Notes: generated by a model not told the origin, from the letters alone. A stretch of 64,000 bases of DNA from Coriaria nepalensis (GCA_027186245.1 CP114481.1:48949501-49013500), one strand, 5' to 3'. Counted from the stretch's first letter, positions 1 to 11,056 are shown. Made by a program: numbers and translations.

Positions 1-281
1 TCGAACGAATTCTATTTTTGCCCTACAAACACAATTTTTGTGCATAACTTGCAAATGATCATTGCAAGGAAAGTGTGTATTCGTTTAACCTTAAAATCAT
101 TTCAATGAGTCATTTCAAGTCAATAACTTATTTCAAAGCAAGTCGAATGAATTCTAGTTTTGCACTACAAACACAAGTTTTGGGCACAACACGCAAATGT
201 TCATTGCAAGGAAAGTGTGCACTCTTTTAACCTTAAAATCATTTCAATAAGTCTTTTCAAGTCAATAACTTATTTCAAAGC

Positions 282-295
282 AATTCGAACGAATT
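282..295. other. Junction dyad AATTCG-AA-CGAATT (A-type only)
   Basis: Six-base arms around a 2-base centre lie across the chosen monomer junction and overlap the EcoRI site. B-type junctions read AAGTCGAACGAATT, which breaks the left arm. The dyad is therefore present at one class of junction and absent from the other, and the two classes are interspersed along the array. Confidence 0.7.
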
Positions 296-300
296 CTATT

Positions 301-339
301 TTTGCACTACAAACACAAGTTTTGTGCATAACTTGCAAA
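301..339. other. Concentric inverted repeat inside the monomer
   Basis: Outer arms TTTGCA (301-306) and TGCAAA (334-339) and inner arms CACAA (314-318) and TTGTG (322-326) share the same centre, base 320. The two arm pairs are separated by 7 nt on each side and the inner loop is 3 nt. Single strands could fold into a stem, a symmetric 7x7 internal loop and a second stem. The elements persist in most monomers of both A and B type. A protein-binding dyad or a non-B structure is an inference. Confidence 0.7.
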
Positions 340-347
340 TGATCATT
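338..347. other. 10-bp palindrome AATGATCATT
   Basis: A perfect palindrome at monomer positions 54-63, containing TGATCA. It overlaps the right outer arm of the concentric inverted repeat. Many monomers instead read GATCAATGC, GATCATCGC or CCACATGATC, which shorten or break the symmetry, so it is a polymorphic element across the array. Confidence 0.7.
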
Positions 348-380
348 GCAAGGAAAGTGTGCATTCGTTTGACCTTAAAA

Positions 381-420
381 TCATTTCAATCAGTCATTTC
401 AAGTTAATAACTTATTTCGA
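381..420. repeat. Internal direct repeats of a TCATTTCAA-like 9-mer
   Basis: Within one monomer TCATTTCAA occurs at 381-389 and 394-402, and a related 9-mer at 412-420, so the spacings are 13 and 18 bp. The pattern is present in nearly all monomers. The 13- and 18-bp deletions elsewhere in the window fit exactly to recombination or slippage between these copies. Confidence 0.8.
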
Positions 421-568
421 AGCAATTCGAACGAATTCTATTTTTGCACTACAAACACAAGTTTTGTGCATAACTTGCAAATGATCATTCCAGGGAAAGT
501 GTGCATTCATTTAACCTTAAAATCATTTCAATCAGTCGTTTCAAGTCAATATCATATTTCAAAGCAAT

Positions 569-994
569 TCGAACGAGTTCTGTTTTTGCACTACAAACAC
601 AACTTTTGTGAATAACTTGCAAATAATCATTGCAAGGATAGCGTCCAGTTGTTTAACCTTAAAATCATTCAAATGAGTCATTTCAAGTCAATAACTTATT
701 TCAAAGCAAGTCGAACGAATTCTAGTTTTGCACTACAAACAGAAGTTTTGTGCATAACTTGCAAATGATCAATGCAAGGAAAGTGTCCATTCGTTTAACC
801 TTAAAATCATTTAAATGAGTCATTTCAAGTCAATAACTTATTTCAAAGCAAGTCGAACGAATTCTAGTTTTGCACTACCAACAAAAGGTTTGTGCATAAC
901 ATGCAAATGATCATTGCAAGGAAAGTGTGCATTCTTTTAACCTTAAAATCATTTCAATGAGTCATTACAAGACAATAACATATTTCAAAGCAAT
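569..994. repeat. Three-monomer cassette C, first copy
   Basis: Three consecutive monomers with linked variants: the first has TTCTGTTTTTGC, GTGAATAAC and AGCGTCC; the second has GATCAATGC, GTGTCCATTCG and TTTAAATGAG; the third has CACTACCAAC, ATAACATGC, GCATTCTTTT and CATTACAAG. The same ordered trio recurs at 10064-10489, 13329-13754, 18441-18866, 21706-22131, 30035-30460, 40540-40965, 53035-53460 and 59850-60275, which makes it an ancestral 426-bp unit scattered through the array. Confidence 0.8.
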
Positions 995-3549
995 TCGAAC
1001 GAATTTTATTTTTGCACTACAAACACAAGTTTTGTGAATAACTTGCAAATGATCATTGCAAGGAAAGTGTGCATTCGTTTGACCTTAAAATCATTTCAAT
1101 CAGTCATTTTAAGTCAATAACTTATTTCAAAGCAATTCGAACGAATTCTATTTTTGCACTACAAACAAAACTTTTGTGCATAACTTGCAAATGATCAATG
1201 CAAGGAAAGTGTGCATTCGTTCAAAATTAAAATCATTTCAATGACTCATTTCAAGTAAATAACTTATTTCAAAGCAAGTCGAACGAATTCTAGGTTTGCA
1301 CTACAGACACAACTTTTGTGCTTAACTTGCAAATGATCATCCCAAGGAAAGTGTGCATTCGTTTAGAATTAAAATCATTTCAATGAGTCATTTCAAGTCA
1401 ATAACTTATTTCAAAGCAAGTCGAACGAATTCTAGTTTTGCACTACAGACACAACTTTTGTGCATAACTTACAAATGATCATTCCAAGGAAAGTGGGCAT
1501 TCGTTTGACCTTAAAATCAATTCAATAAGTCATTTCAAGTCAATAACTTATTTCAAAGCAATTCGAACGAATTCTAGTTTTGCACTACAGACACAACTTT
1601 TGTGCTTAACTTGCAAATGATCATTGCAAGGAAAGTGTGCATTCGTTTAACCTTAAAATCATTTCAATGAGTCATTTCAAGTTAATAACTAATTTTGAAG
1701 CAATTCGAACGAATTCGATTTTTGCACTAGAAAAACAAGTTTTGTGCATAACTTGCAAATGATCATTCCAAGGAAAGTGTGCATTGATTTAATCTTAAAA
1801 TCATTTCAATCAGTCATTTCAAGTAAATATCATATTCCAAAGCAATTCGAACGAATTCTATTTTTGCCCTACAAACACAACTTTTGTGCATAACTTCCAA
1901 ACGATCATTGCAAGGAAAGTGTGTATTCGTTTAACCTTAAGATCATTTCAATGAGTCATTTCAAGTCAATAACTTATTTCAAAGCAAGTCGAATGAATTC
2001 TAGTTTTGCACTACAAACACAAGTTTTGTGCACAACACGCAAATGATCATTGCAAGGAAAGTGTGCATTCTTTTAACCTTAAAATCATTTCAATGAGTCA
2101 TTTCAAGTCAATAACTAATTTGAAAGCAATTCGAACGAATTCTAGTTTTGCACTACAGACACAACTTTTGTGCATAACTTGCAAATGATCATCGCAAGGA
2201 AAGTGTGCATTCGTTTAACCTTAAAATCATTTCAATGAGTCATTTCAAGTCAATAACTAATTTCAAAGCAATTCGAAGGAATTCTATTTTTGCACTATAA
2301 AAACAAGTTTTGTGCATAACTTGCAAATGATCATTCCAAGGAAAGTGTGCATTCGTTTAAAATTAAAATCATTTCAATCAGTCATTTCAAGTCAATAACT
2401 TTTTTCAAAGCAAGTGGAATGAATTCTAGTTTTGCACTATAGAATCAATTTTTGTGCATAACTTGCGAATGATCATTGCAAGGAAAGTGTGCATTCGTTT
2501 AACCTTAAAATCATTTCAATGAGTCATTTCAAGTCAATACCGTTTTTCAATGCAAGTCGAATGAATTCTAGGTTTGCACTACAGACACAACTTTTGTGCT
2601 TAACTTGCAAATGATCATTGCAAGGAAAGTGTGCATTCGTTTAACCTTAAAATCATTTCAATGAGTCATTTCAAGTCAATAACTAATTTCGAAGCAATTC
2701 GAACGAATTCTATTTTTGCACTACAAAAAAAAGTTTTGTGCATAACTTGCAAATGATCATTCCAAGGAAAGTGTGCATTGATTTAATCTTAAAATCATTT
2801 CAATCAGTCATTTCAAGTCAATAACTTTTTTCAGCGCAAGTCGAATGAATTCTAGTTTTGCACTACAGACACAATTTTTGTGCATAACTTGCAAATGATC
2901 ATTGCAAGGAAAGTGTGCATTCGTTTAACCTTAAAATCATTTCAATGATTCATTTCAAGTCAATAACTAATTTCAAAGCAATTCGAACGAATTCTAGTTT
3001 CACACTAGAGACACAACTTTTGTGCATAACTTGCAAATGATCATCGCAAGGAAAGTGTGCATTCGTTTAACCTTAAAATCATTTCAATGAGTCATTTCAA
3101 GTCAATAACTAATTTCAAAGCAATTCGAACGAATTCTTTTTTTGCACTACAAAAACAAGTTTTGTGCATAACTTCCAAATGATCATTCCAAGGAAAGTGT
3201 GCATTCATTTAACCTTAAAATCATTTCAATCAGTCATGTCAAGTAAATGTCATATTTCAAAGCAATTCGAACGAATTCTATTTTTGCCCTACAAACACAA
3301 CTTTGTGCATAACTTGCAAATGATCATTGCAAGGAAAGTGTGTATTCGTTTAACGTTAAAATCATTTCAATGAGTCATTTCAAGTCAATAACTTTTTTCA
3401 AAGCAAGTCGAATGAATTCTAGTTTTGCACTACAAACAGAAGTTTTGTGCACAACACGCAAATGATCACTGCAAGGAAAGTGTGCATTCTTTTAACCTGT
3501 AAATCATTTCAATGAGTCATTTCAATTCAATAACTTATTTCAAAGCAAT

Positions 3550-4401
3550 TCGAACGAATTCTATTTTTGCACTATAAACAGAACTTTTGTGAATAACTTG
3601 CAAATAATCATTGCAGGGAAAGTGTGCATTCGTTTAACCTTAAAATCATTTCAATGAGTCATTTCATGTCAATAACATATTTCAAAGCAATTCGAACGAA
3701 TTCTATTTTTGCACTACAAACACAACTTTTGTGCATAACTTGCAAATGATCATTGCAAGGAAAGTGTGCATTCGTTTAACATTAAAATCATTTCAATGAG
3801 TCATTTCAAGTCAATAACGTTTTTCAAAGCAAGTCGAATGAATTCTATTTTTGCACTACAAACACAACTTTTGTGCATAAATTGCAAATGATCAATACAT
3901 GGAAAGTGTGCATTCGTTTAAAATTAAAATCATTTCAATGAGTCATTTCAAGTCAATAACTTATTTCAAAGCAATTCGAACGAATTCTATTTTTGCTCTA
4001 TAAACAGAACTTTTGTGACTAACTTGCAAATAATCATTGCAGGGAAAGTGTGCATTCGTTTAACCTTAAAATCATTTCAATGAGTCATTTCATGTCAATA
4101 ACATATTTCAAAGCAATTCGAACGAATTCTATTTTTGCACTACAAACACAACTTTTGTGCATAACGTGCAAATGATCATTGCAAGGAAAGTGTGCATTCG
4201 TTTAACATTAAAATCATTTCAATGAGTCATTTCAAGTCAATAACGTTTTTCAAAGCAAGTCGAATGAATTCTATTTTTGCACTACAAACACAACTTTTGT
4301 GCATAAATTGCAAATGATCAATACATGGAAAGTGTGCATTCGTTTAAAATTAAAATCATTTCAATGAGTCATTTCAAGTAAATAACTTATTTCAAAGCAA
4401 G
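3550..4401. repeat. Tandem 426-bp trimer (2 copies)
   Basis: 3550-3975 and 3976-4401 are two copies of a three-monomer unit. Rare variants recur 426 bp apart: CTATAAACAGAAC (3572 and 3998), CAGGGAAAG, TTTCATGTCAATAACATA and ATCAATACATGG (3891 and 4317). Only a few positions differ, such as GCACTAT versus GCTCTAT. Confidence 0.85.
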
Positions 4402-4640
4402 TCGAACGAATTCTGGTGTTGCACTACAGACACAACTTTTGTGCATAACTTGCAAATGATCATTGCAAGGAAAGTGTGCATTCGTTTAACCTTAAAATCA
4501 TTTCAATGAGTCATTTCAAGTCAATAAATTATTTCAAAGCAAGTCGAATGAATTCTAGTTTTCCACTACAAACACAACTTTTGTGCATAACTGGCAAATG
4601 ATCATTGCAAGGAAAGTGTGCATTCGTTTAAAATTAAAAT

Positions 4641-5075
4641 CATTTGAATGAGTCATTTCAAGTCAATAACTTATTTCAAAGCAAGTCGAATGAATTCTAG
4701 TTTTCCACTACAAACACAACTTTTGTGCATAAGTGGCAAATGATCATTGCAAGGAAAGTGTGCATTCGTTAAACCTTAAAATCATTTCAATGAGTCATTT
4801 CAAGTCAATAACTAATTTCAAAGCAATTCGAACGAATTCTAGTTTTGCACTGCAGACACAAATTTTGTGCATAACTTGCAAATGATCATCGCAAGGAAAG
4901 TGTGCATTCGTTTTACCTTAAAATCATTTCAATGAGTCATTTCAATTCAATAACTAATTTCAAAGCAATTCGAACGAATTCTATTTTTGCACTACAAAAA
5001 CAAGTTTTGTGCATAACTTGCAAATGATCATTCCAACGAAAGTGTGCATTCATTTAACCTTAAAATCATTTCAAT
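4641..5075. repeat. 435-bp segment repeated at 5919-6353 (9-monomer offset)
   Basis: 4641-5075 and 5919-6353 match at an offset of 1278 bp (9 x 142), sharing CATTTGAATGAG, TTTTCCACTAC, CACTGCAGACAC and CCAACGAAAG. Within the interval, 5081-5215 also matches 5791-5925 at 710 bp (5 monomers) through AATACCATAT. This points to nested, partly decayed 5- and 9-monomer units. Confidence 0.75.
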
Positions 5076-5918
5076 AAGTCATTTCAAGTAAATACCATAT
5101 TTCAAAGCAATTCGAACGAATTCTATTTTTGCACTACAAACACAAGTTTTGTGCATAACATGCAAATGATCATTGCAAGGAAAGTGTGCATTCGTTTAAC
5201 CTTAAAATCATTTCAATCAGTCATTTCAAGTCAATAACGTTTTTCAAAGCAAGTCGAATGAATTCTAGGTTTGCACTATAGACACAACTTTTGTGCATAA
5301 CTTGCAAATGATCATCGCAGGGAAAGTGTGCATTCGTTTTACCTTAAAATCATTTCAATGAGTCATTTCAAGTCAATAACTAATTTCAAAGCAATTCGAA
5401 CGAATTCTATTTTTGCACTACAAAAACAAGTTTTGTGCATAACTTGCAAATGATCAATCCAACGAAAGTGTGCATTCATTTAACCTTAAAATCATTTCAA
5501 TCAGTCATTTCAAGTAAATATCATATTTCAAAGCAATTCGAACGAATTCTATTTTTGCACTACAAACGCAACTTTTGTGCATAACTTGCAAATGATTATT
5601 GCAAGGAAAGTGTGCATTCGTTTAACCTTAAAATCATTTCAATGAGTCATTTCAAGTCAATAACTTATTTCAAAGCAATTGGAACGAATTCTATTTTTGC
5701 ACTATAAACAGAACTTTTGTGAATAACTTGCAAATAATCATTCCAACGAAAGTGTGCATTCATTTAACCTTAAAATCATTTCAATTAGTCATTTCAAGTA
5801 AATACCATATTTCAAAGCAATTCGAACGAATTCTATTTTTGCACTACAAACACAAGTTTTGTGCATAACATGCAAATGATCATTGCAAGGAAAGTGTGCA
5901 TTCGTTTAACCTTAAAAT

Positions 5919-6353
5919 CATTTGAATGAGTCATTTCAAGTCAATAACTTATTTCAAAGCAAGTCGAATGAATTCTAGTTTTCCACTACAAACACAACTT
6001 TTGTGCATAACTGGCAAATGATCATTGCAAGGAAAGTGTGCATTCGTTAAACCTTAAAATCATTTCAATGAGTCATTTCAAGTCAATAACTAATTTCAAA
6101 GCAATTCGAACGAATTCTAGTTTTGCACTGCAGACACAAATTTTGTGCATAACTTGCAAATGATCATCGCAAGGAAAGTGTGCATTCGTTTTACCTTAAA
6201 ATCATTTCAATGAGTCATTTCAATTCAATAACTAATTTCAAAGCAATTCGAACGAATTCTATTTTTGCACTACAAAAACAAGTTTTGTGCAAAACTTACA
6301 AATGATCATTCCAACGAAAGTGTGCATTCATTTAACCTTAAAATCATTTCAAT
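5919..6353. repeat. Second copy of the 4641-5075 segment
   Basis: Matches 4641-5075 at 1278 bp. Visible differences include ACTGGC versus AGTGGC near 6011 and AAAACTTAC versus ATAACTTGC near 6292. The match fades after 6353, where TTCAATTGAATAAC replaces TTCAAGTAAATACC. Confidence 0.7.
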
Positions 6354-6673
6354 CAGTCATTTCAATTGAATAACTTATTTCGAAGCAATTCGTACGAATT
6401 CTATTTTTGCACTACAAACACAAGTTTTGTACATAACTTGAAAATGATCATTCCAAGGAAAGTGTGCATTCATTTAACCTTAAAATCATTTCAATCAGTC
6501 ATTTCAAGTCAATATCATATTTCAAAGCAATTCGAACGAATTCTGTTTTTGCACTACAAACACAACTTTTGTGCATAACTTGCAAATGATCATTGCAAGG
6601 AAAGTGTTCATTCGTTTAACCTTAAAATCATTTCAATGAGTCATTTCAAGTCAATAACGTTTTTCAAAGAAAG

Positions 6674-7507
6674 TCGAACGAATTCTAGTTTTGCACTAAA
6701 GACACAACTTTTATGCATAACTTGCAAATGATCATCGCAAGGAAAGTGTGCATTCGTTTAACCTTAAAATCATTTCAATGCGTCATTTCAACTCAATAAC
6801 TAATTTCGAAGCAAGTCGAACGAATTCAATTTTTGCACTACAAAAACAAGTTTTGTGCATAACTTGCAAATGATCATTCCAAGGAAAGTGTGCATTCATT
6901 TAACCTTAAAATCATTTCAATCAGCCATTTCAAGTAAATATCATATTTCAAAGCAATCCGACCGAATTCTATTTTTGCAATACAAACACAACTTTTGTCC
7001 ATAACTTGCAAATGATCATTGCAAGGAAAGTGTGCATTCGTTTAACTTTAAAATCATTTCAATGAGTCATTTCAAGTCAATAACGTTTTTCAAAGAAAGT
7101 CGAACGAATTCTAGTTTTGCACTAAAGACACAACTTCTATGCATAACTTGCAAATGATCATCGCAAGGAAAGTGTGCATTCGTTTAACCTTAAAATCATT
7201 TTAATGCGTTATTTCAAGTCAATAACTAATTTCAAAGCAATTCGAACGAATTCTATTTTTGCACTACAAAAACAAGTTTTGTGCATAACTGGCAAATGAT
7301 CATTCCAAGGAAAGTGTGCATTCATTTAACCTTAAAATCATTTCAATCAGTCATTTCAAAGCAATTGGAACGAATTCTATTTTTGCACTATAAACAGAAC
7401 TTTTGTGAATAACTTGCAAATAATCATTCCAACGAAAGTGTGCATTCATTTAACCTTAAAATCATTTCAATTAGTCATTTCAAGTAAATACCATATTTCA
7501 AAGCAAT
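6674..7507. repeat. Tandem trimer, second copy with 18-bp deletion
   Basis: 6674-7099 (426 bp) and 7100-7507 (408 bp) are two copies of a three-monomer unit opening with GAAAGTCGAACG and CACTAAAGACAC and carrying ACTTTTATGC or ACTTCTATGC. The second copy is 18 bp shorter because of a deletion at about 7352-7360. Confidence 0.75.
7242..7365. repeat. Short monomer (124 bp) with 18-bp deletion
   Basis: The sequence reads CAGTCATTTCAAAGCAATTG where other monomers have 18 more bases between the two TTTCAA elements. The lost length equals the spacing between the second and third internal 9-mers, as expected for a deletion between short direct repeats. The monomer phase shifts by 18 from here on. 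Confidence 0.85.
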
Positions 7508-8075
7508 TTGAACGAATTCTATTTTTGCACTACAAACACAACTTTTGTGCATAACTTGCAAATGATCATTGCAAGGAAAGTGTGCATTCGTTTAACCTTA
7601 AAATCTTTTCAATGAGTCATTTCAGGTCAATAACATATTTCAAAGCAATTCGAACGAATTCTATTTTTGCACTACAAACACAACTTTTGTGCATAACTTG
7701 CAAATGATCAATGCAAGGAAAGTGTGCATTCGTTTGACCTTAAAATCATTTCAATCAGTCATTTCAATTCAATAACTTATTTCGAAGCAATTCGTACGAA
7801 TTCTATTTTTGCACTACAAACACAAGTTTTGTGCATAACTTGCAAATGATCATTCCAAGGAAAGTGTGCATTCATTTAACCTTAAAATCATTTCAATCAG
7901 TCATTTCAAGTCAATATCATATTTCAAAGCAATTCGAACGAATTCTGTTTTTGCACTACAAACACAACTTTTGTGCATAACATCCAAATGATAATTGCAA
8001 GGAAAGTGTGAATTCGTTTAACCTTATAATCATTTCAATGAGTCATTTCAAGTCAATAACGTTTTTCAAAGAAAG

Positions 8076-9211
8076 TCGAACGCATTCTAGTTTTGCACTA
8101 AAGACACAACTTTTATGCATAACTTGCAAATGATCATCGCAAGGAAAGTGTGCATTCGTTTAACCTTAAAATCATTTCAATGAGTCATTTCAAGTCAATA
8201 ACGTTTTTCAAAGAAAGTCGAACGAATTCTAGTTTTGCACTAAAGACACAACTTTTATGCATAACTTGCAAATGATCATCGCAAGGAAAGTGTGCATTCG
8301 TTTAACCTTAAAATCATTTCAATGCGTCATTTCAAGTCAATAACTAATTTCAAAGCAATTCGAACGAATTCTATTTTTGCACTACAAAAACAAGTTTTGT
8401 GCATAACTTGCAAATGATCATTCCAAGGAAAGTGTGCATTCATTTAACCTTAAAATCATTTCAATCAGTCATTTCAAGTAAATATCATATTTCAAAGCAA
8501 TTTGAACGAATTCTATTTTTGCACTACAAACACAACTTTTGTGCATAACTTGCAAATGATCATTGCAGGGAAAGTGTGCATTCGTTTAACCTTAAAATCA
8601 TTTCAATGAGTCATTTCAAGTCAATAACGTTTTTCAAAGAAAGTCGAACGCATTCTAGTTTTGCACTAAAGACACAACTTTTATGCATAACTTGCAAATG
8701 ATCATCGCAAGGAAAGTGTGCATTCGTTTAACCTTAAAATCATTTCAATGCGTCATTTCGAGTCAATAACGTTTTTCAAAGAAAGTCGAACGAATTCTAG
8801 TTTTGCACTAAAGACACAACTTTTATGCATAACTTGCAAATGATCATCGCAAGGAAAGTGTGCATTCGTTCAACCTTAAAATCATTTCAATGCGTCATTT
8901 CAAGTCAATAACTAATTTCAAAGCAATTCGAACGAATTCTATTTTTGCACTACAAAAACAAGTTTTGTGCATAACTTGCAAATGATCATTCCAAAGAAAG
9001 TGTGCATTCATTTAACCTTAAAATCATTTCAATCAGTCATTTCAAGTAAATATCATATTTCAAAGCAATTCGAACGAATTCTATTTTTGCACTACAAACA
9101 CAACTTTTGCGCATAACATCCAAATGATCATTGCAAGGAAAGTGTGCATTCGTTTAACCTTAAAATCTTTTCAATGAGTCATTTCAGGTCAATAACATAT
9201 TTCAAAGCAAT
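8076..9211. repeat. Tandem 568-bp tetramer (2 copies)
   Basis: 8076-8643 and 8644-9211 are two copies of a four-monomer unit. Each begins with a pair of GAAAGTCGAACG / CTAAAGACAC / TTTTATGC monomers (starts 8076, 8218; 8644, 8786) followed by CTACAAAAACAAG and CTACAAACACAAC monomers. The duplicate in D2 is at 16453-17588. Confidence 0.8.
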
Positions 9212-10063
9212 TCGAACGAATTCTATTTTTGCACTACAAACACAACTTTTGTGCATAACTTGCAGATGATCATTGCAAGGAAAGTGTGCATTCGTTTAAC
9301 CTGAAAATCATTTCAATGAGTCATTTCAAGTCAATGACGTTTTTCAAACCAAGTCGAATGAATTCTATTTTTGCACTACAAACACAACTTTCGTGCATAA
9401 CTTGCAAATGATCAATGCAAGGAAAGTGTGCATTCGATTAAAATTAAAATCATTTCAATGAGTCATTTCAAGTAAATAACTTATTTCAAAGCAAGTCGAA
9501 CGAATTCTAGTTTTGCACTATAGACACAATTTTTGTGCATAACTTGCAAATGATCATTGCAAGGAAAGTGTGCATTCGTTTAACTTTAAAATCATTTCAA
9601 TGAGTCATTCCAAGTCAAAAAATTATTTCAAAGCAAGTCGAACGAATTCTAGTTTTGCACTACAAACACAAGTTTTGTGCACAACACGCAAATGATCATT
9701 GCAAGGAAAGTGTGCATTCTTCTAACATTAAAATCATTTCAATAACTCATTTCAACTCAATAACTTATTTCAAAGCAATTCGAACGAATTCAATTTTTAC
9801 ACTACAAACACAAGTTTTGTGCATAACTTGCAAATGATCATTGCAAGGAAAGTGTGCATTCGTTTGACCTTAAAATCATTTCAATCAACCATTTCAAGTC
9901 AATAACTTATTTCGAAGCAATTCGAACGAATTCTATTTTTGCACTACAAACACAAGTTTTGTGCATAACTTGCAAATGATCATTCCAAGGAAAGTGTGCA
10001 TTCATTTAACCTTAAAATCATTTCAATCAGTCATTTCAAGTCAATATCATATTTCAAAGCAAT

Positions 10064-10489
10064 TCGAACGAATTCTGTTTCTGCACTACAAACACAACTT
10101 TTGTAAATAACTTGCAAATAATCATTGCAAGGAAAGCGTCCATTTGTTTAACCTTAAAATCATTTAAATGAGTCATTTCAAGTCAATAACTTATTTTAAA
10201 GCAAGTCGAACGAATTCTAGTTTTGCACAACAAACAAAAGTCTTGTGCATAACTTGCAAATGATCAATGCGAGGAAAGTGTCCATTCGTTTAACCTTAAA
10301 ATAATTTAAATGAGTCATTTCAAGTCAATAACTTATTTCAAAGCAAGTCGAACGAATTCTAGTTTTGCACTACCAACAAAAGTTTTGTGCATAACATGCA
10401 AATGATCATTGCAAGGAAAGTGTGCATTCTTTTAACCTTAAAATCATTTCAATGAGTCATTACAAGTCAATAACTTATTTCAAAGCAAT
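10064..10489. repeat. C cassette copy (D1, first)
   Basis: Ordered trio of variant monomers as at 569-994: AGCGTCC, then GTGTCCATTCG, then CACTACCAAC with CATTACAAG. Copied in D2 at 18441-18866. Confidence 0.8.
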
Positions 10490-10915
10490 TCAGACGAATT
10501 TTATTTTTGCACTACAAACACAAGTTTTGTGCATAACTTGCAAATGATCATTGCAAGGAAAGTGTGCATTCGTTGAACCTTAAAATGATTTCAATTAGTC
10601 ATTTCAAGTCAATAACTTTTTTCAAAGCAAGTCGAATGAATTCTAGTTTTGCACTACAAACACAAGTTTTGTGCACAACACGCAAATGATCATTGCAAGG
10701 AAAGTGTGCATTCTTTTAACCTTAAAATCATTTCAATGAGTCATTTCAAGTCAATAACTTATTTCAAAGCAATTCGAACAAATTCTATTTTTGCAATACA
10801 AACACAAGTTTTGTGCATAACTTGCAAATGATCATTGCAAGGAAAGTGTGCATTCGTTTGACCTTAAAATCATTTCAATCAGTCATTTCAAGTCAATAAC
10901 TTTTTTCGAAGCAAT

Positions 10916-11056
10916 TCGAACGAATTCTATTTTTGCACTACAAACACAAGTTTTGTGCTTAACTTGCAATGATCATTCCAAGGAAAGTGTGCATTCATTT
11001 AACCTTAAAATCATTTCAATCAGTCATTTCAAGTCAATATCATATTTCAAAGCAAT
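10916..11056. repeat. 141-bp monomer with single-base deletion, copied in D2
   Basis: CTTGCAATGATC replaces CTTGCAAATGATC. The same loss appears in the D2 counterpart at 19293-19433, so it predates the duplication and shows that the two blocks are copies of one original. Confidence 0.85.

Larger units (their letters stand above)
285..426. repeat. Representative 142-bp monomer (A type)
   Basis: This copy shows the typical layout. In monomer coordinates: 1-12 EcoRI-bearing start; 13-22 T-run then TTTGCA; 30-42 CACAA-GTT-TTGTG; 50-55 TGCAAA; 54-63 AATGATCATT (contains BclI TGATCA); 64-88 the GCAAGGAAAGTGTGCATTCG region; 97-136 three copies of a TCATTTCAA-like 9-mer; 137-142 AGCAAT. A-type monomers are preceded by CAAT and read TCTAT after the EcoRI site. 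B-type monomers are preceded by CAAG and read TCTAG. 142 is not a multiple of 3, so reading frame rotates with every monomer and long open frames cannot build up. Confidence 0.9.
1..3549. repeat. Diverged left section with decayed 10/13-monomer periodicity
   Basis: About 25 monomers of mixed type. A landmark monomer reading TTTTTGCCCTAC, followed by one with CACAACACGC, occurs near 1-340, 1847-2190 and 3267-3550, at offsets of 1846 bp (13 monomers) and 1420 bp (10 monomers). A 7-monomer (994 bp) relation links 1610-1830 and 2604-2824, both with the rare GCATTGATTTAATCTT. Copies differ at several sites, so these look older than the long repeats to the right. Monomer 3267-3407 lacks one T. Confidence 0.75.

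Noticed and set aside
301..339. Rho-independent terminator or RNA gene hairpin
   Set aside because: The inverted repeat is AT-rich, is present in hundreds of tandem copies, and has no gene next to it; it belongs to the satellite monomer.
160..342. Recurrent 60-codon open frame (MHYKHKF...), also near 2006, 9655, 10649, 28348, 42829 and elsewhere
   Set aside because: It starts at TTG, lies wholly in satellite monomers, and is open only in the CACAACACGC variant. 142 bp is not a multiple of 3, so the second half reads the next monomer in another frame. No domain or coding signal.
357..377. CENP-B box-like motif (ATTCG....A..)
   Set aside because: The first half, TTCG plus a spaced A, can be fitted at two places in the monomer, but the CGGG half of the 17-bp box is missing in every copy I looked at.
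6366..6578. 70-codon open frame, and similar at 3164-3373 and 44697-44921
   Set aside because: Chance absence of stops in variant monomers; the encoded text is the same repeat read in shifting frames.
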